From Persicitalea sp964500445 (GTDB lineage: Bacteria; Bacteroidota; Bacteroidia; Cytophagales; Spirosomataceae): DNA of 64,000 bases. Position numbers and translations under genes: made by a program. Positions 34,323-43,555 of the stretch are shown piece by piece; the stretch's first letter is position 1, and every line of letters starts with the position of its first letter. The DNA lies in contig CAZCOG010000007.1 in assembly GCA_964500445.1 (NCBI GenBank), positions 1 through 64,000 of the forward strand, read 5' to 3'. The notes beneath the pieces were generated by a model, which saw only the letters and a list, made by a program, of their open reading frames with translations, did not search any database and was not told the DNA's origin.

Positions 34323-35184
34323 TCTGATTCATAGTACTTTATATGAGTATAAGCAGCCGGTAAGCAGCTATCATAGCATTACCTGCCTTTGTCCGCGCAC
34401 TACGCCGAATCAGATTCTGGGAGATTTTTCCCTGATCATCACGCCTGAACCCGCCGAATTGACCGAACGAACGGATTTTTTCGGGAATACGGTGCATTAC
34501 TTTTCGATACAGAAACCCCATAAGCAACTCAGGGTCATTGCCCGGAGTCATATTGAGAGTATTTTTTCAAATCCTGAACTACCTATAGTCAAGTCGGTCA
34601 CTTGCCGGGAAGCGGCTGTTGCATTCCAAACGGACATTGGACTGAAAAACGAGGTTTTGCAGTATTTACTACCCAGTCCGTTCGTCTACTGGGATGAAGA
34701 TATTCGTCGCTATGCACGGGATTGTTTTCCCGATGATCGGCCCCTTTTCGAAGCCATAAAGGATTTTTGTGGAAAGATTTTCCGGGAATTTACTTTCGAT
34801 TCCAAATTCTCCACGGTCAATACCCCTATAAAGACAGTACTTCGGGAAAAGAAAGGCGTTTGCCAGGATTTCTCCCATTTAGCCATCGCTGGTTTGCGAA
34901 GCCTGGGCTTTCCGGCCCGTTACGTAAGTGGCTACCTCGAAACCCTGCCCCCGCCCGGCAAGAAAAAGCTTCAGGGCTCCGATGCCTCCCACGCCTGGAT
35001 TTCGGCCTATATTCCCGACATTGGCTGGTGCGACTTTGATCCGACGAATGATGTCGTCCCCCGCGAGCGACACCTGACCACCGCCTGGGGACGTGACTAT
35101 GCCGATGTACCTCCTTTAAAAGGAATACTGTTCAGTTCGGGAAAACAGCGTTTAAAGGTGGAGGTTGATGTGCTGCCGATTTAA
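34312..35184 (+). CDS. transglutaminase-like cysteine peptidase
   Basis: A 290-residue protein with an N-terminal beta domain (MRYNLIHSTLYEYKQPVSSY) and a transglutaminase core. The triad is C184 in KKGVCQDFSH, H227 in SDASHAWISAY and D243 in CDFDPTND. I chose ATG 34312; a GTG at 34303 lies 7 bases after GGGGAGGAAA and is an equally possible start. Either way it overlaps the ATP-grasp gene, so they form an operon. It is a shorter relative of the N-terminal domain of the DUF2126 protein at 25663. Confidence 0.88.
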   Translation: MRYNLIHSTLYEYKQPVSSYHSITCLCPRTTPNQILGDFSLIITPEPAELTERTDFFGNTVHYFSIQKPHKQLRVIARSHIESIFSNPELPIVKSVTCREAAVAFQTDIGLKNEVLQYLLPSPFVYWDEDIRRYARDCFPDDRPLFEAIKDFCGKIFREFTFDSKFSTVNTPIKTVLREKKGVCQDFSHLAIAGLRSLGFPARYVSGYLETLPPPGKKKLQGSDASHAWISAYIPDIGWCDFDPTNDVVPRERHLTTAWGRDYADVPPLKGILFSSGKQRLKVEVDVLPI

Positions 35185-35727
35185 TTTGGCGCACTTTATT
35201 TTTGAGTAGTACGTATGTGGCGAATGCACTGATACCGTGATGCAGCGGATCGTACCGATCTGCTGCTGAAAGATCCGAAGCTTTCGTATTACATATCAGT
35301 CTCGATGGCTTTTAAATCGTTTACCAGATTAATGTGTACACACAAAAAGCAACTGGCAGGTGGGCACCTACTCCAACCTGCACCAAAACACCCAGAACTG
35401 TTGCAATAAATCAGATATCAAATTTTTTTTGCTTTGTTACCGTGCGGCCCGCGATGGTAACCTGGCCACTATCTCTGCCAACGATGATGCTCAGGATATT
35501 GAAGCCCCGGATTTCGATGTAAATTTGAACAGGGTCAACCGGGAAGGTTTCGGAAATCGAGGCCACTCTTTGATTTGGGTAATATTTTGCTCGGTTTTAA
35601 TATTTGCGATTCAATAGGAGCAACCTCGCGCTTGGTACGGTATTTTAAGCAACATCTATACTGTTTGGGGACTTAATAATCTTCAAATGTTTAGGATCAA
35701 ATTTTCAAACGCTTAAACCCAATAACC
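35185..35727. other. intergenic region with possible gene remnants
   Basis: No intact gene. Two plus-strand stretches read like protein without good starts: around 35235-35405 (DRTDLLLKDPKLSYYISVSM) and around 35420-35600 (ARDGNLATISANDDAQDIEA), in different frames. An 11-bp hairpin with a 3-nt loop lies at 35242-35266. These may be remains of decayed genes. Confidence 0.35.
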
Positions 35728-35913
35728 ATGAACGAGCAAACAATGAAAGGCAACTGGAACGAAATGAAAGGTAAGTTGAAACAAAAATATGGAGAGCTTA
35801 CTGATGACGACCTGACTTATGCTGAAGGTAAAGAAGACGAAACCTGGGGTAAAATTCAGCAGAAAGTAGGTAAGACCAAAGACGAAATTAAAAAGGAAAT
35901 TGCTGACATGTAA
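35728..35913 (+). CDS. CsbD family stress-response protein
   Basis: A 61-residue hydrophilic protein with the CsbD pattern: MKGNWNEMKGKLKQKYGELT near the start, then DDLTYAEGKEDETWGKIQQK and a KTKDEIKKEI tail. CsbD-like proteins accumulate in general stress; the molecular role is unclear. It is monocistronic with a very strong terminator 30 bp downstream. Confidence 0.9.
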   Translation: MNEQTMKGNWNEMKGKLKQKYGELTDDDLTYAEGKEDETWGKIQQKVGKTKDEIKKEIADM

Positions 35914-35943
35914 TATCTGTCAGAATACACTTCATCGATAGAA

Positions 35944-35980
35944 AAAGAACCCCCGAAGCATGATGCTTCGGGGGTTCTTT
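35944..35980 (+). terminator. strong terminator of the csbD-like gene
   Basis: A perfect 17-bp GC-rich stem (35944-35960 with 35964-35980) and a 3-nt loop; the outer pairs are AAAGAA/TTCTTT, giving a U-tail. Confidence 0.92.
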
Positions 35981-36148
35981 GCTGAAAGCCCAATTGAATT
36001 GGAAAAGTAAATCTGGTATTCCTTTCTGCTTTCTAAGTGAGTTAATATGCCAGTGTGAGGGTTATTATCATGAAATATAACTACTCTGTTCCCAAAAGTA
36101 CCCGGCTGGCAGGGGCGAATAGCTCAATAATTTTTGAAACGTAGAAAA

Positions 36149-36622
36149 ATGGCCGCGTACATAATCACATGTAATATTTTATTTTTCATTCTCATGAATG
36201 GTGTTGTTCTGGGGCAAATAGATTCAGAAAGTACCCGGAAAATCCACCCGCTCATTCATATTTATGACATAGCCGACCAAACTCAGGAAGACATTACGAC
36301 TATTCTTGGTCCGCAGAGTAGTCTGAATGTGGTAGATTCCAAAGCCGCGATATGCGCCAACTGCCAAAAGTACTCTTATCAAAATGACAGCATTATTATC
36401 GAGTACACTAATGACATGGCAGATAGGATTACCATTCGCCCTGAAATGAAAATTGAGGCACAGCATGTTCCATTATTGCTGGGGCTACCCGATCGAAAAC
36501 CAGATAGTATTTCGAAAAGTACTTTGCAATGGACAGAGTATGATGGCATCAGGGAAGTGAATGCCTTTATTAAAAGTGATGGCACCGTAGCCTACATTTT
36601 AGTGAAAGTTATCACTGACTGA
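36149..36622 (+). CDS. secreted protein of unknown function
   Basis: A 157-residue protein. The start is taken at ATG 36149 because it is followed by a signal peptide (MAAYIITCNILFFILMNGVV, cleavage likely near VLGQ); a TTG at 36134 would add five residues. The mature part has one CxxC (AICANCQKYS) and a beta-rich C-terminus. No family recognised. Confidence 0.6.
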   Translation: MAAYIITCNILFFILMNGVVLGQIDSESTRKIHPLIHIYDIADQTQEDITTILGPQSSLNVVDSKAAICANCQKYSYQNDSIIIEYTNDMADRITIRPEMKIEAQHVPLLLGLPDRKPDSISKSTLQWTEYDGIREVNAFIKSDGTVAYILVKVITD

Positions 36623-36710
36623 GAATGTTATCACCGATTAGGATACTCGGTTACCATTTATAACGGAATAGAATATTAAAGTACCTGGAAAAATCTGGGG
36701 TCTTAAATAA

Positions 36711-36742
36711 AAAATCCAGTCGAATTGATTCGACTGGATTTT
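36711..36742. terminator. bidirectional terminator after the aldolase gene
   Basis: A 14-bp stem AAAATCCAGTCGAA/TTCGACTGGATTTT with loop TTGA lies 28 bp after the aldolase stop on the minus strand and 88 bp after the plus-strand gene ending at 36622. Confidence 0.9.
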
Positions 36743-36770
36743 CGTCATGTTTACTGATAAAAATAATGGC

Positions 36771-37850
36771 TCAGGCAAGACGATTTATGCAGTTAAGGTC
36801 TTCAAACGCTACTTTTAGTCGCTCGACCATGCTCTCTTCGCCTTTACGCAACCATACGCGCGGATCGTAATATTTTTTGTTAGGTGATCCCTCGCCATCA
36901 GGGTTTCCTAGCTGAGTCTGCAGGTAGTGCTCCGTTTTGTGGTAGTATTTCAGGATTCCCTCCCAGGTAGCCCACTGCATGTCGGTATCGATGTTCATTT
37001 TGACCGCACCGTATTCGATGGCTTCGCGAATCTCCTCGCGCGACGAACCTGAACCACCATGGAAAACGAAGTTGACGGGCAGAGATTCCGTGTTAAATTT
37101 CTTTTGAATGTACTCCTGAGAATTTTTCAGGATTTTCGGCTCCAGCTTTACGTTGCCGGGCTTATATACCCCGTGAACGTTACCAAAAGCGGCCGCAATG
37201 GTAAAGTTGGGCGAAATCTTACTGAGTTCTTCGTAGGCATAGGCTACTTCCTCAGGCTGCGTATAGAGCTTGGAACTGTCTACATCCGTGTTGTCAACGC
37301 CATCTTCTTCACCTCCGGTCACTCCCAATTCAATTTCAAGCGTCATGCCCAGTTTGGCCATCCGTTCGAAATATTTGGCACAGATCTCGATGTTTTCTTC
37401 GATAGGCTCTTCCGAGAGGTCGAGCATGTGAGAACTGTACAAAGGAATGCCATGCTGGTCGAAGTACTTTTCTCCCGCATCGAGCAGGCCATCGATCCAG
37501 GGAAGGAGTTTTTTCGCACAATGGTCAGTGTGCAGGATAACCGGAACCCCGTAGTGTACAGCCATCTGATGGACATGCATAGCTCCCGAAATACCACCGG
37601 CAATAGCGGCTTTCTGACCCTCGTTGGACAGGCTTTTGCCTGCATAAAAAATAGAGCCTCCGTTGCTAAACTGAATCATAACGGGACTATTGACCGCTTT
37701 GGCTGTTTCGAGCACAGCGTTGACCGAGTTGGTGCCGACCACGTTTACGGCAGGTAAAGCGTAATCGTTTTCATTGGCATGACGGAAAATTTCGCTTACT
37801 CCTTCTCCGGTCACTACACCGGGCTTAAAGCGGGTTGCTGTATCGTTCAT
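36771..37850 (-). CDS. fbaA: class II fructose-bisphosphate aldolase
   Basis: Zinc-dependent cleavage of fructose 1,6-bisphosphate in glycolysis. The metal-binding block PVILHTDHCAKKLLPWIDGL is complete, and the phosphate loop is VFHGGSGSSREEI. The SKLYTQPEEVAYAYEEL region is typical of the long FbaA type, as is the length (359). The gene is monocistronic, with its own terminator. Confidence 0.96.
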   Translation of the reverse strand: MNDTATRFKPGVVTGEGVSEIFRHANENDYALPAVNVVGTNSVNAVLETAKAVNSPVMIQFSNGGSIFYAGKSLSNEGQKAAIAGGISGAMHVHQMAVHYGVPVILHTDHCAKKLLPWIDGLLDAGEKYFDQHGIPLYSSHMLDLSEEPIEENIEICAKYFERMAKLGMTLEIELGVTGGEEDGVDNTDVDSSKLYTQPEEVAYAYEELSKISPNFTIAAAFGNVHGVYKPGNVKLEPKILKNSQEYIQKKFNTESLPVNFVFHGGSGSSREEIREAIEYGAVKMNIDTDMQWATWEGILKYYHKTEHYLQTQLGNPDGEGSPNKKYYDPRVWLRKGEESMVERLKVAFEDLNCINRLA

Positions 37851-38018
37851 AGTTGGTTTTAATAATTATTTCAAGAAAAAATTAGGTGTATTTATTAAAT
37901 GAGCAGGGTATACAAGAACTGTTTATGCAAGTTAGAAATTTTTAAGCTAATAGGGGACCAGCCACCCGATAAATGGCAAACCAGCGGTAGTCGGCAAACA
38001 TTTTTTGGCTAATCTGGC

Positions 38019-38026
38019 TACCTTTG
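38019..38026 (+). promoter_or_regulatory. candidate Bacteroidota -7 promoter element
   Basis: TACCTTTG fits the TAnnTTTG -7 box of Bacteroidota housekeeping promoters and lies 65 bp before the ATG at 38091. I see no clear TTTG box at the usual -33 spacing, so this is a weak call. Confidence 0.3.
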
Positions 38027-38090
38027 ATTTTGCTTCGAAATTAAGCGACCGGATAAAAAAGAAACTCAATTATTATACTTTACCAGTTGG

Positions 38091-38336
38091 ATGCCTCCAA
38101 AACTTATCAAATCTTTACTGTTAGCTACTGCATTAGGATTTTTCATTCTCTGGATCCTCGAAATTATCCGAACCGATCTGGGGAATAGCTATTGGTTGCT
38201 CATGCTCAGCTTAACATTTCTCCTTGTCCATCAATACTATCGACTGCGAACCCAACCACAGGCTACCCCGAAAGAGCCGGAAACTCAATCGGGAAAGAGA
38301 ACTACCCGTCCACCAAAACGCAGAAATAAGAAATGA
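38091..38336 (+). CDS. small membrane protein of unknown function
   Basis: An 81-residue protein with two hydrophobic segments (about residues 8-26 and 34-49) and a very basic Pro/Lys/Arg C-terminal tail (KRTTRPPKRRNKK). Its stop overlaps the start of the CorC-like gene in an ATGA junction, indicating translational coupling with it. Confidence 0.65.
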   Translation: MPPKLIKSLLLATALGFFILWILEIIRTDLGNSYWLLMLSLTFLLVHQYYRLRTQPQATPKEPETQSGKRTTRPPKRRNKK

Positions 38337-39580
38337 ATATCGTTTATCCCTCCTTAGCCCTATTCTTTTTTCTCCTGGCCGGATATTATGGCGCAGTGCG
38401 CGCCATCCTGCTGGATTCACCCCTCGATTGGCTAAGATTTAATCCAGATCGGACTACAGCTGACCGTCAGCCGCTGGAAGAGGAAAGTCGGGCGAAGCTG
38501 GTAGCTTACTGGCGGCGGATGTTGCGCATGAGTCGGTTATCGCTCATTGCCTTTGGCTGTTTCTTTCTGGTAGCGGCTGGTTTCGTATTGCTTTCCCAGT
38601 TAAATGAACTACCAGGCTGGTTGTATTGGAGTGGGCTTTTTCTGGTGGCGGCGTTCATCTGGACTATAGCTTACGTAGTTTGGCTGCGATTGGGCAGGGC
38701 TTTTCCCCGGATTGCATCGGTGCGTGCCTTCCCGGTTCGTTTTGCCGAATGGGCGTTAACACCCGTTTACTGGCTGATAGAACCCTTCCTGTCTAACCAG
38801 AAACGTGGTGACTCCACGGCTGCTAATAATCTGCCAAACTACGTCCGTAACGATGCAGCCTCAGCCGACGATTCTGATGAAGAAGATCACCGAATGGAAG
38901 AGAAGATGTTTATCAATGCCCTTGATTTTAAGGATGTTCGCATTCGCGATTGCATGATTCCCCGGACTGAAATCACCGCCGTGGCGCTCGACGATGAGAT
39001 CGAGGATTTACGGCAGGCTTTTATCAGTAGCGGACATTCCAAGATTGTCGTTTACCGGGAATCCATCGACGATGTAGTAGGGTACTGTCATTCACTAGCA
39101 CTCTTTCGTAAACCCAAAGAAATTGCCTCCATTGTTACTCCCATGTTAATTGTGCCGGAAGCCATGCCGGCCAGCGATCTGATGCTCAGGTTCCTGGAAG
39201 TTCGGAAGAGTCTGGCGCTGGTAGTGGATGAATTTGGAGGAACCTCAGGCCTGGTGAGTGTAGAAGATGTGGTAGAGCAGATATTTGGCGAGATTCAGGA
39301 TGAATACGATTCTACTGAGGACTGGACAGAGCGTAAAATTGACGATAATACGTTTATTTTCAGTGCCCGACACGAAGTAGAGTACCTGAATGAGAAATAC
39401 GGCTGGAATTTCCCCGAAGGCGATTATGATACGCTGGCCGGGCTACTGATCCATGTTCATGGGGACTTGCCTAAGGTAAATGATGTTATTAACCTGATGC
39501 CCTATACTTTTAAAATAATATCCATGCAGGATACAAGAATCGAACTGGTGCGGCTCACGGTGGAGAAGCCGGAAGAGTGA
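38333..39580 (+). CDS. CNNM/CorC family transporter-associated protein (DUF21, CBS, CorC_HlyC)
   Basis: A 415-residue membrane protein. The N-terminal ~150 residues carry membrane helices of the DUF21 type. Two CBS domains follow, starting VRIRDCMIPRTEITAVALDD, with LALVVDEFGGTSGLVSVEDV, the block that defines CorC/HlyC proteins, and a C-terminal CorC_HlyC domain. Members act in Mg2+/Co2+ efflux or homeostasis. In Bacteroidota a related protein is GldE; which one this is cannot be settled here. It is coupled to the small membrane protein upstream. Confidence 0.85.
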   Translation: MNIVYPSLALFFFLLAGYYGAVRAILLDSPLDWLRFNPDRTTADRQPLEEESRAKLVAYWRRMLRMSRLSLIAFGCFFLVAAGFVLLSQLNELPGWLYWSGLFLVAAFIWTIAYVVWLRLGRAFPRIASVRAFPVRFAEWALTPVYWLIEPFLSNQKRGDSTAANNLPNYVRNDAASADDSDEEDHRMEEKMFINALDFKDVRIRDCMIPRTEITAVALDDEIEDLRQAFISSGHSKIVVYRESIDDVVGYCHSLALFRKPKEIASIVTPMLIVPEAMPASDLMLRFLEVRKSLALVVDEFGGTSGLVSVEDVVEQIFGEIQDEYDSTEDWTERKIDDNTFIFSARHEVEYLNEKYGWNFPEGDYDTLAGLLIHVHGDLPKVNDVINLMPYTFKIISMQDTRIELVRLTVEKPEE

Positions 39581-39598
39581 GAATGGAATTATAATTAT

Positions 39599-40306
39599 TT
39601 ATAAAACCAGCCCCGGCAAAAAGAAAACGAGCTCACCGGCAATCCTGAATCGCTCGTCGGTCACCACTTTCTCTGGATTAAGTATCATCCAGTAATGTGC
39701 GGCCGTCATCGCGATCATGATAATGGCCAGCCGCTGTACATAGTGGTATTCAGTTAAGTAACAGACTGTGAGGCAAACTACCAGCGTGATGAGAGAAATC
39801 ATTTTGAGAATCCGCAACGTGTTTTTTCGTTGAAGCCACTGCGCCAGGTTAAAAACCTCGCGATGCTTGATAGCTTCAAAATGAGAAAAGAGAAGCAAGC
39901 TCTGAACCGTTAAAAGATAAAAAATAATCCCCAGCGTTTTACTTTCCCAGGAAACATCGACGCCCAGAAACCAGGTACTTCCCCAAACTCCCGCCGCATA
40001 AATCAGAGAAGTAATGGGCTCTTTCAAAGCTTGTTGGTGACTTTTGACCTTCATCTTGGAAACGCCCCAAAGATAAAGAGCTACGAAGGCCACCATTCCG
40101 AGTCCAAACTCCCAGAGCTGCTCGGGAATGAGCCAAGATAAACAACCAGCCAAAAGCAGAGAGCCAAGCGCAACGCGCCAGATGACTGGTTCGTACTCTT
40201 TAACAAAAGTGTGTCGCTGGGTGCGGGGTTGCTCGGCCTTTAAATTATCGAGAAGATGGTCGAGTGTATAAATTCCCAAAACTACCAACCCTAAAATAAT
40301 CGTCAC
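39599..40306 (-). CDS. UbiA-like prenyltransferase-family membrane protein, start uncertain
   Basis: An integral membrane protein with several helices and an Asp-rich motif TLDHLLDNLK like the first prenyltransferase motif of UbiA enzymes. GTG 40306 is the first usual start. However, the frame stays open upstream and continues to read as protein (KTITIQRFYKFHPAHLHW, then LDVVAGALLSHLAANRLP) with no ATG, GTG or TTG before the stop near 40506. The real protein is probably about 40 residues longer, beginning at an unusual start such as ATT at 40435, or the start has been lost. The second Asp motif is weak, so catalysis is unsure. Confidence 0.65.
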   Translation of the reverse strand: MTIILGLVVLGIYTLDHLLDNLKAEQPRTQRHTFVKEYEPVIWRVALGSLLLAGCLSWLIPEQLWEFGLGMVAFVALYLWGVSKMKVKSHQQALKEPITSLIYAAGVWGSTWFLGVDVSWESKTLGIIFYLLTVQSLLLFSHFEAIKHREVFNLAQWLQRKNTLRILKMISLITLVVCLTVCYLTEYHYVQRLAIIMIAMTAAHYWMILNPEKVVTDERFRIAGELVFFLPGLVL

Positions 40307-40628
40307 CCAGGCATTTACCGGCGTTCTACCGTCGGGTAAACGATTGGCTGCCAGATGCGAAAGTAAGGCTCCCGCTACGACGTCGAGACTTAACCAGTGG
40401 AGATGGGCAGGATGAAATTTGTAAAATCGTTGAATAGTGATTGTTTTCCGTTTTCTGAATGAGATAGATGCCCGGGCAGGGCAAATGAAGAGGGTAAATT
40501 TTCAAAACTAAAACGCATTTTTGCAAATTTAATCGGCAACATTGCAAAGGCGGCTCCACGAAAAAACATGCGTGCGGCGTGCATCTTGTACATATAAATT
40601 TCGCATAAGTAAAAGCCGGAAATTCGTG

Positions 40629-41774
40629 CTACTTCAAAAGCGCCATCACGGCTTCGTCACCGTTTACGGCGCGGTCGGGCCGGGGATGGCTGGCAGTGAA
40701 TACTTCAAGATCGGTGCGGGGCAGTACTTTCACCAGATTTTCATCGATTGAACCCGACGCATCAGTGGCCTGACTCAAATCCAGTTTCAGATAACGCGCC
40801 ATAAACGGATACATGGCCTTACGTTTAGAAGGACCATAATCGTGTTTTTCGTCGGCGAAATGCGCATTCTCTACTTTATTTTTCTGATCAAGCAAGGCGT
40901 ATATTTTCTGCAGATGCGGAAATTCAACCTGCGGTACGTTAGCGGTCCAATCACCTCCATCGGAAATCAGAAGCATGGGGCGCGGAGCAGCCAGAGCGGC
41001 TATTTCGACGTTGTTGGTCTGGAAAGTACCTTTTTTATGAATTGGCATCCCGCTTTCGCAGGTGCAGCCGCCGAAAAAATGGGCTGACACCATCACACAG
41101 GGTACCGAAACCTTTACGCGGTCATCGAGAGCAGTAAGTACAAAAGTTTGGGTACCGCCGCCGGACTCTCCCGTTACACCCACCCGCTCGGGGTCCACTC
41201 CTGGCTGCGACAGCAAAAAGTCCAGGGCTCTCATGTTGTTAATGGTTTGCAGTTTGAGAGCTTTGGGGATTTTATGTTCGCATTGCTTGGACTCCCCGTA
41301 GCCGATCATATCGACCGTCAGCACGATGGCTCCCATTCTGGCCAGCATGGCGGAGCGAATCTGGGCCGGGTCGGCGAATCGTGGGTCGTTGCCGTGGCCG
41401 TGCGGGCAAAGGATGGCGGCGTATGAAGCCTGTGCTTTGAGCGGCCGATAAAGATTGCCCGTCACGAAAATGCCGGGCATACTTTCAAAAGCTACATTCT
41501 CAACCGTATAGCCATCCATAACCTTTCGGCTGTGGACGATCGGCTTGGAAGTTGGTTTTGGAGGCAGCGGTAATAGCTCCATACCGGCCAATAAATTTGC
41601 CCGAATTTCTGTGGCTCTACTTTTCCAATTTTCCAGGGTGGTGGGAGTATTATTCTTCAAAAAATCGGCCCCCTGCGCTTCGGTGAAGTAGGCTCCCTGG
41701 CATAACTCGGTCTGAGCGGCCAGCGGTAAGGACAAGCAAGTAGTGATCAACAAAAAAAATATAGAGCGTTTCAT
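40629..41774 (-). CDS. secreted alpha/beta hydrolase (acetyl-xylan-esterase-like)
   Basis: A 381-residue hydrolase. The start is set at ATG 41774, since residues 1-20 are a signal peptide (MKRSIFFLLITTCLSLPLAA). The nucleophile elbow is GVTGESGGGTQT. The oxyanion-side block is ILCPHGHGNDPRF, and a His in EKHDYGPSKRK could complete the triad. The protein is Sec-exported and probably an esterase acting on plant polysaccharide acetyl groups or other esters; the substrate is inferred. Confidence 0.8.
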   Translation of the reverse strand: MKRSIFFLLITTCLSLPLAAQTELCQGAYFTEAQGADFLKNNTPTTLENWKSRATEIRANLLAGMELLPLPPKPTSKPIVHSRKVMDGYTVENVAFESMPGIFVTGNLYRPLKAQASYAAILCPHGHGNDPRFADPAQIRSAMLARMGAIVLTVDMIGYGESKQCEHKIPKALKLQTINNMRALDFLLSQPGVDPERVGVTGESGGGTQTFVLTALDDRVKVSVPCVMVSAHFFGGCTCESGMPIHKKGTFQTNNVEIAALAAPRPMLLISDGGDWTANVPQVEFPHLQKIYALLDQKNKVENAHFADEKHDYGPSKRKAMYPFMARYLKLDLSQATDASGSIDENLVKVLPRTDLEVFTASHPRPDRAVNGDEAVMALLK

Positions 41775-42043
41775 ACGTTTTCCAGAAGTCAGACATTCTT
41801 TAAAGTAAAGGAGAATAAAGGAAGTTTGAATCAAAAGTTGGGTAAAGTGTATTTCATACTATCTACGCAGTACAAATTCTAATTGCCAGTTTGAAATTTA
41901 TTAAAACAAGTCAGGCACTGTTGGAAAAAGTGGCAAATAATTACTGAAATGTCAGCTAGTTAGTAAAATAATAACTGACTATAAAATATCTTCGTAACTC
42001 TAAACCACAGGGTAATATGAAAATAATGTAAACAGCCTTTTAT

Positions 42044-42442
42044 ATGCAAATCGCAGCCCATCTAACAAGTCGACACAATAGGCATGAGGCGACCGTCCGT
42101 ACTGATGACTCGACCAGAGAATTGACGATTCCCGTATAATCAACGGGCTACGGTTCGGCAGTCAATGGGGGCGAACTTCTGATGCTGGCACTGGCAACCT
42201 GTTTTTGCAACGACATCTACCGCGAAGCCGCCAAACGCGGGATGGTGGTAACGGGCGTGGAGATTAACGTGACCGGTGAATTCGGAGCGGAGGGCGAACC
42301 GGGAACGAATTTTAAATACCAGGCTCATATTACTTCGGATGCATCTGCGGCTGAAATCAAAGAATTGATCCGCCATACGGACCAAGTAGCTGAGATTCAA
42401 ACTACTTTACGGAAGGGAGTAGAGATTACTTTGGTTTCCTGA
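42044..42442 (+). pseudogene. OsmC-family gene interrupted by one in-frame stop
   Basis: From ATG 42044 the frame reads MQIAAHLTSRHNRHEATVRT, then a TAA at 42137-42139 (codon 32). It continues in the same frame as STGYGSAVNGGELLMLALAT and CFCNDIYREA to a normal stop at 42442. The full 132 codons match the length and core of OsmC/YhfA-like peroxidase-fold proteins, including the family cysteine region. The stop replaces the residue just before STGYG. An internal ATG at 42182 could still give an 86-residue C-terminal piece. A sequencing error is possible. Confidence 0.75.
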
Positions 42443-42453
42443 AAAGATAGTCG

Positions 42454-42475
42454 AACTACCATCAGTAGTTTTTTT
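42454..42475 (+). terminator. terminator after the osmC-like gene
   Basis: Stem AACTAC/GTAGTT with a 5-nt loop, followed by a run of T (42469-42475). Lies 11 bp after the osmC-like stop, before the convergent AI-2E family gene. Confidence 0.5.
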
Positions 42476-42505
42476 GAAAAAGGAAAAAACTAGCGTTTGG
42501 CTAAT

Positions 42506-43555
42506 TTAATCAGTGTCAACATCGCCCAGCAAAACGCCCCAAGGCTTGAGATGGTCGCTGTGGTCAAAAATGATTTTTAGTACGGCCATTATCGGCAGCG
42601 CCAGAAACATACCCGCAATGCCCGCGATCACTCCGCCTACGACCACGCCAATGATGGTGGCTAACGGATTAACGCTTACCTGAGAGCCGACAATGCGGGG
42701 CATCAGGATGTTATTATCCAGAAATTGCGCCGATGCGATGACAATCAGCACAGTTAGAATAGGACCGAGTTCCGGGGAAGAAGCCAGGGTAATCAGTACT
42801 CCGAGTATATTGCCCACCAACGCCCCAACGTAAGGGATCAGATTCAGGAAGGCGAAAAGTAGTCCGATCAGGATTGCGTGATTGATGCCGAAAAGCAAAA
42901 GACCACCGCCCACCAGAACGGTCATGTAGGTGATTTGAATGAGCAATCCGATAATGTAATCTTTCACGACGAATCGGATCTCGTCGAGCGCTTCATGTAC
43001 CCGATCGTGCGATTCAGGCTGAAACCACATGAGCACGAAGCGGCGGAGCATTCGCCGGTACAACATCAGCAGGAAAATGTAGAGCGGGACAAGCGTTATG
43101 AAGACGATTACCGACGTAACCGATCCAATCGTGCCGCTGAGTACCATTCCGGTGTAAGTCAATAATTTGTTACTTTGCTCATTGATGAAAGAAACTTGCT
43201 CTGCCGTAGAGTAGTTGGTGCGGGCCGTAATCCATGAACTCAGTGTGGTCAAATGCCTGGATACATTCTCCCGGATGGCCGGTAAGTCGGCTAGTAAGGC
43301 AGCTACCTGATCGTAAAAGAACCATACGACCAGACTTACCAAACTAATCAATACCAAAATGCACAGGCTGATGGCCAGGCTGCTGGGCAAGTGCCAATTG
43401 ACCAAAATGCGATAGAGTGGAAGTAGTACCAAGCTGATGAAAAAGGCCATCAGCAGGGGGGCCACGATCTGATTCCCCACAGCCAGCAGCCAGCCAAGTG
43501 CGAACAAGCCAATTAGCTCGATGGAGCGGCGCACAGTCAGGGGAATGTTGTTCAT
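42506..43555 (-). CDS. AI-2E family transporter (PerM/TqsA-like)
   Basis: A 349-residue membrane protein of the AI-2E transporter superfamily. It has about eight helices with the layout VAPLLMAFFISLVLLPLYRI, a soluble segment near residues 90-150, and the C-terminal family block NNILMPRIVGSQVSVNPLAT followed by GIAGMFLALPIMAVLKIIFD. Members include autoinducer exporters and Na+/H+ antiporters; the function here cannot be assigned. Monocistronic by position. Confidence 0.85.
   Translation of the reverse strand: MNNIPLTVRRSIELIGLFALGWLLAVGNQIVAPLLMAFFISLVLLPLYRILVNWHLPSSLAISLCILVLISLVSLVVWFFYDQVAALLADLPAIRENVSRHLTTLSSWITARTNYSTAEQVSFINEQSNKLLTYTGMVLSGTIGSVTSVIVFITLVPLYIFLLMLYRRMLRRFVLMWFQPESHDRVHEALDEIRFVVKDYIIGLLIQITYMTVLVGGGLLLFGINHAILIGLLFAFLNLIPYVGALVGNILGVLITLASSPELGPILTVLIVIASAQFLDNNILMPRIVGSQVSVNPLATIIGVVVGGVIAGIAGMFLALPIMAVLKIIFDHSDHLKPWGVLLGDVDTD

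Noticed and set aside
35242..35266. Hairpin as a terminator of the transglutaminase gene
   Set aside because: Good stem but no T-run on either side.
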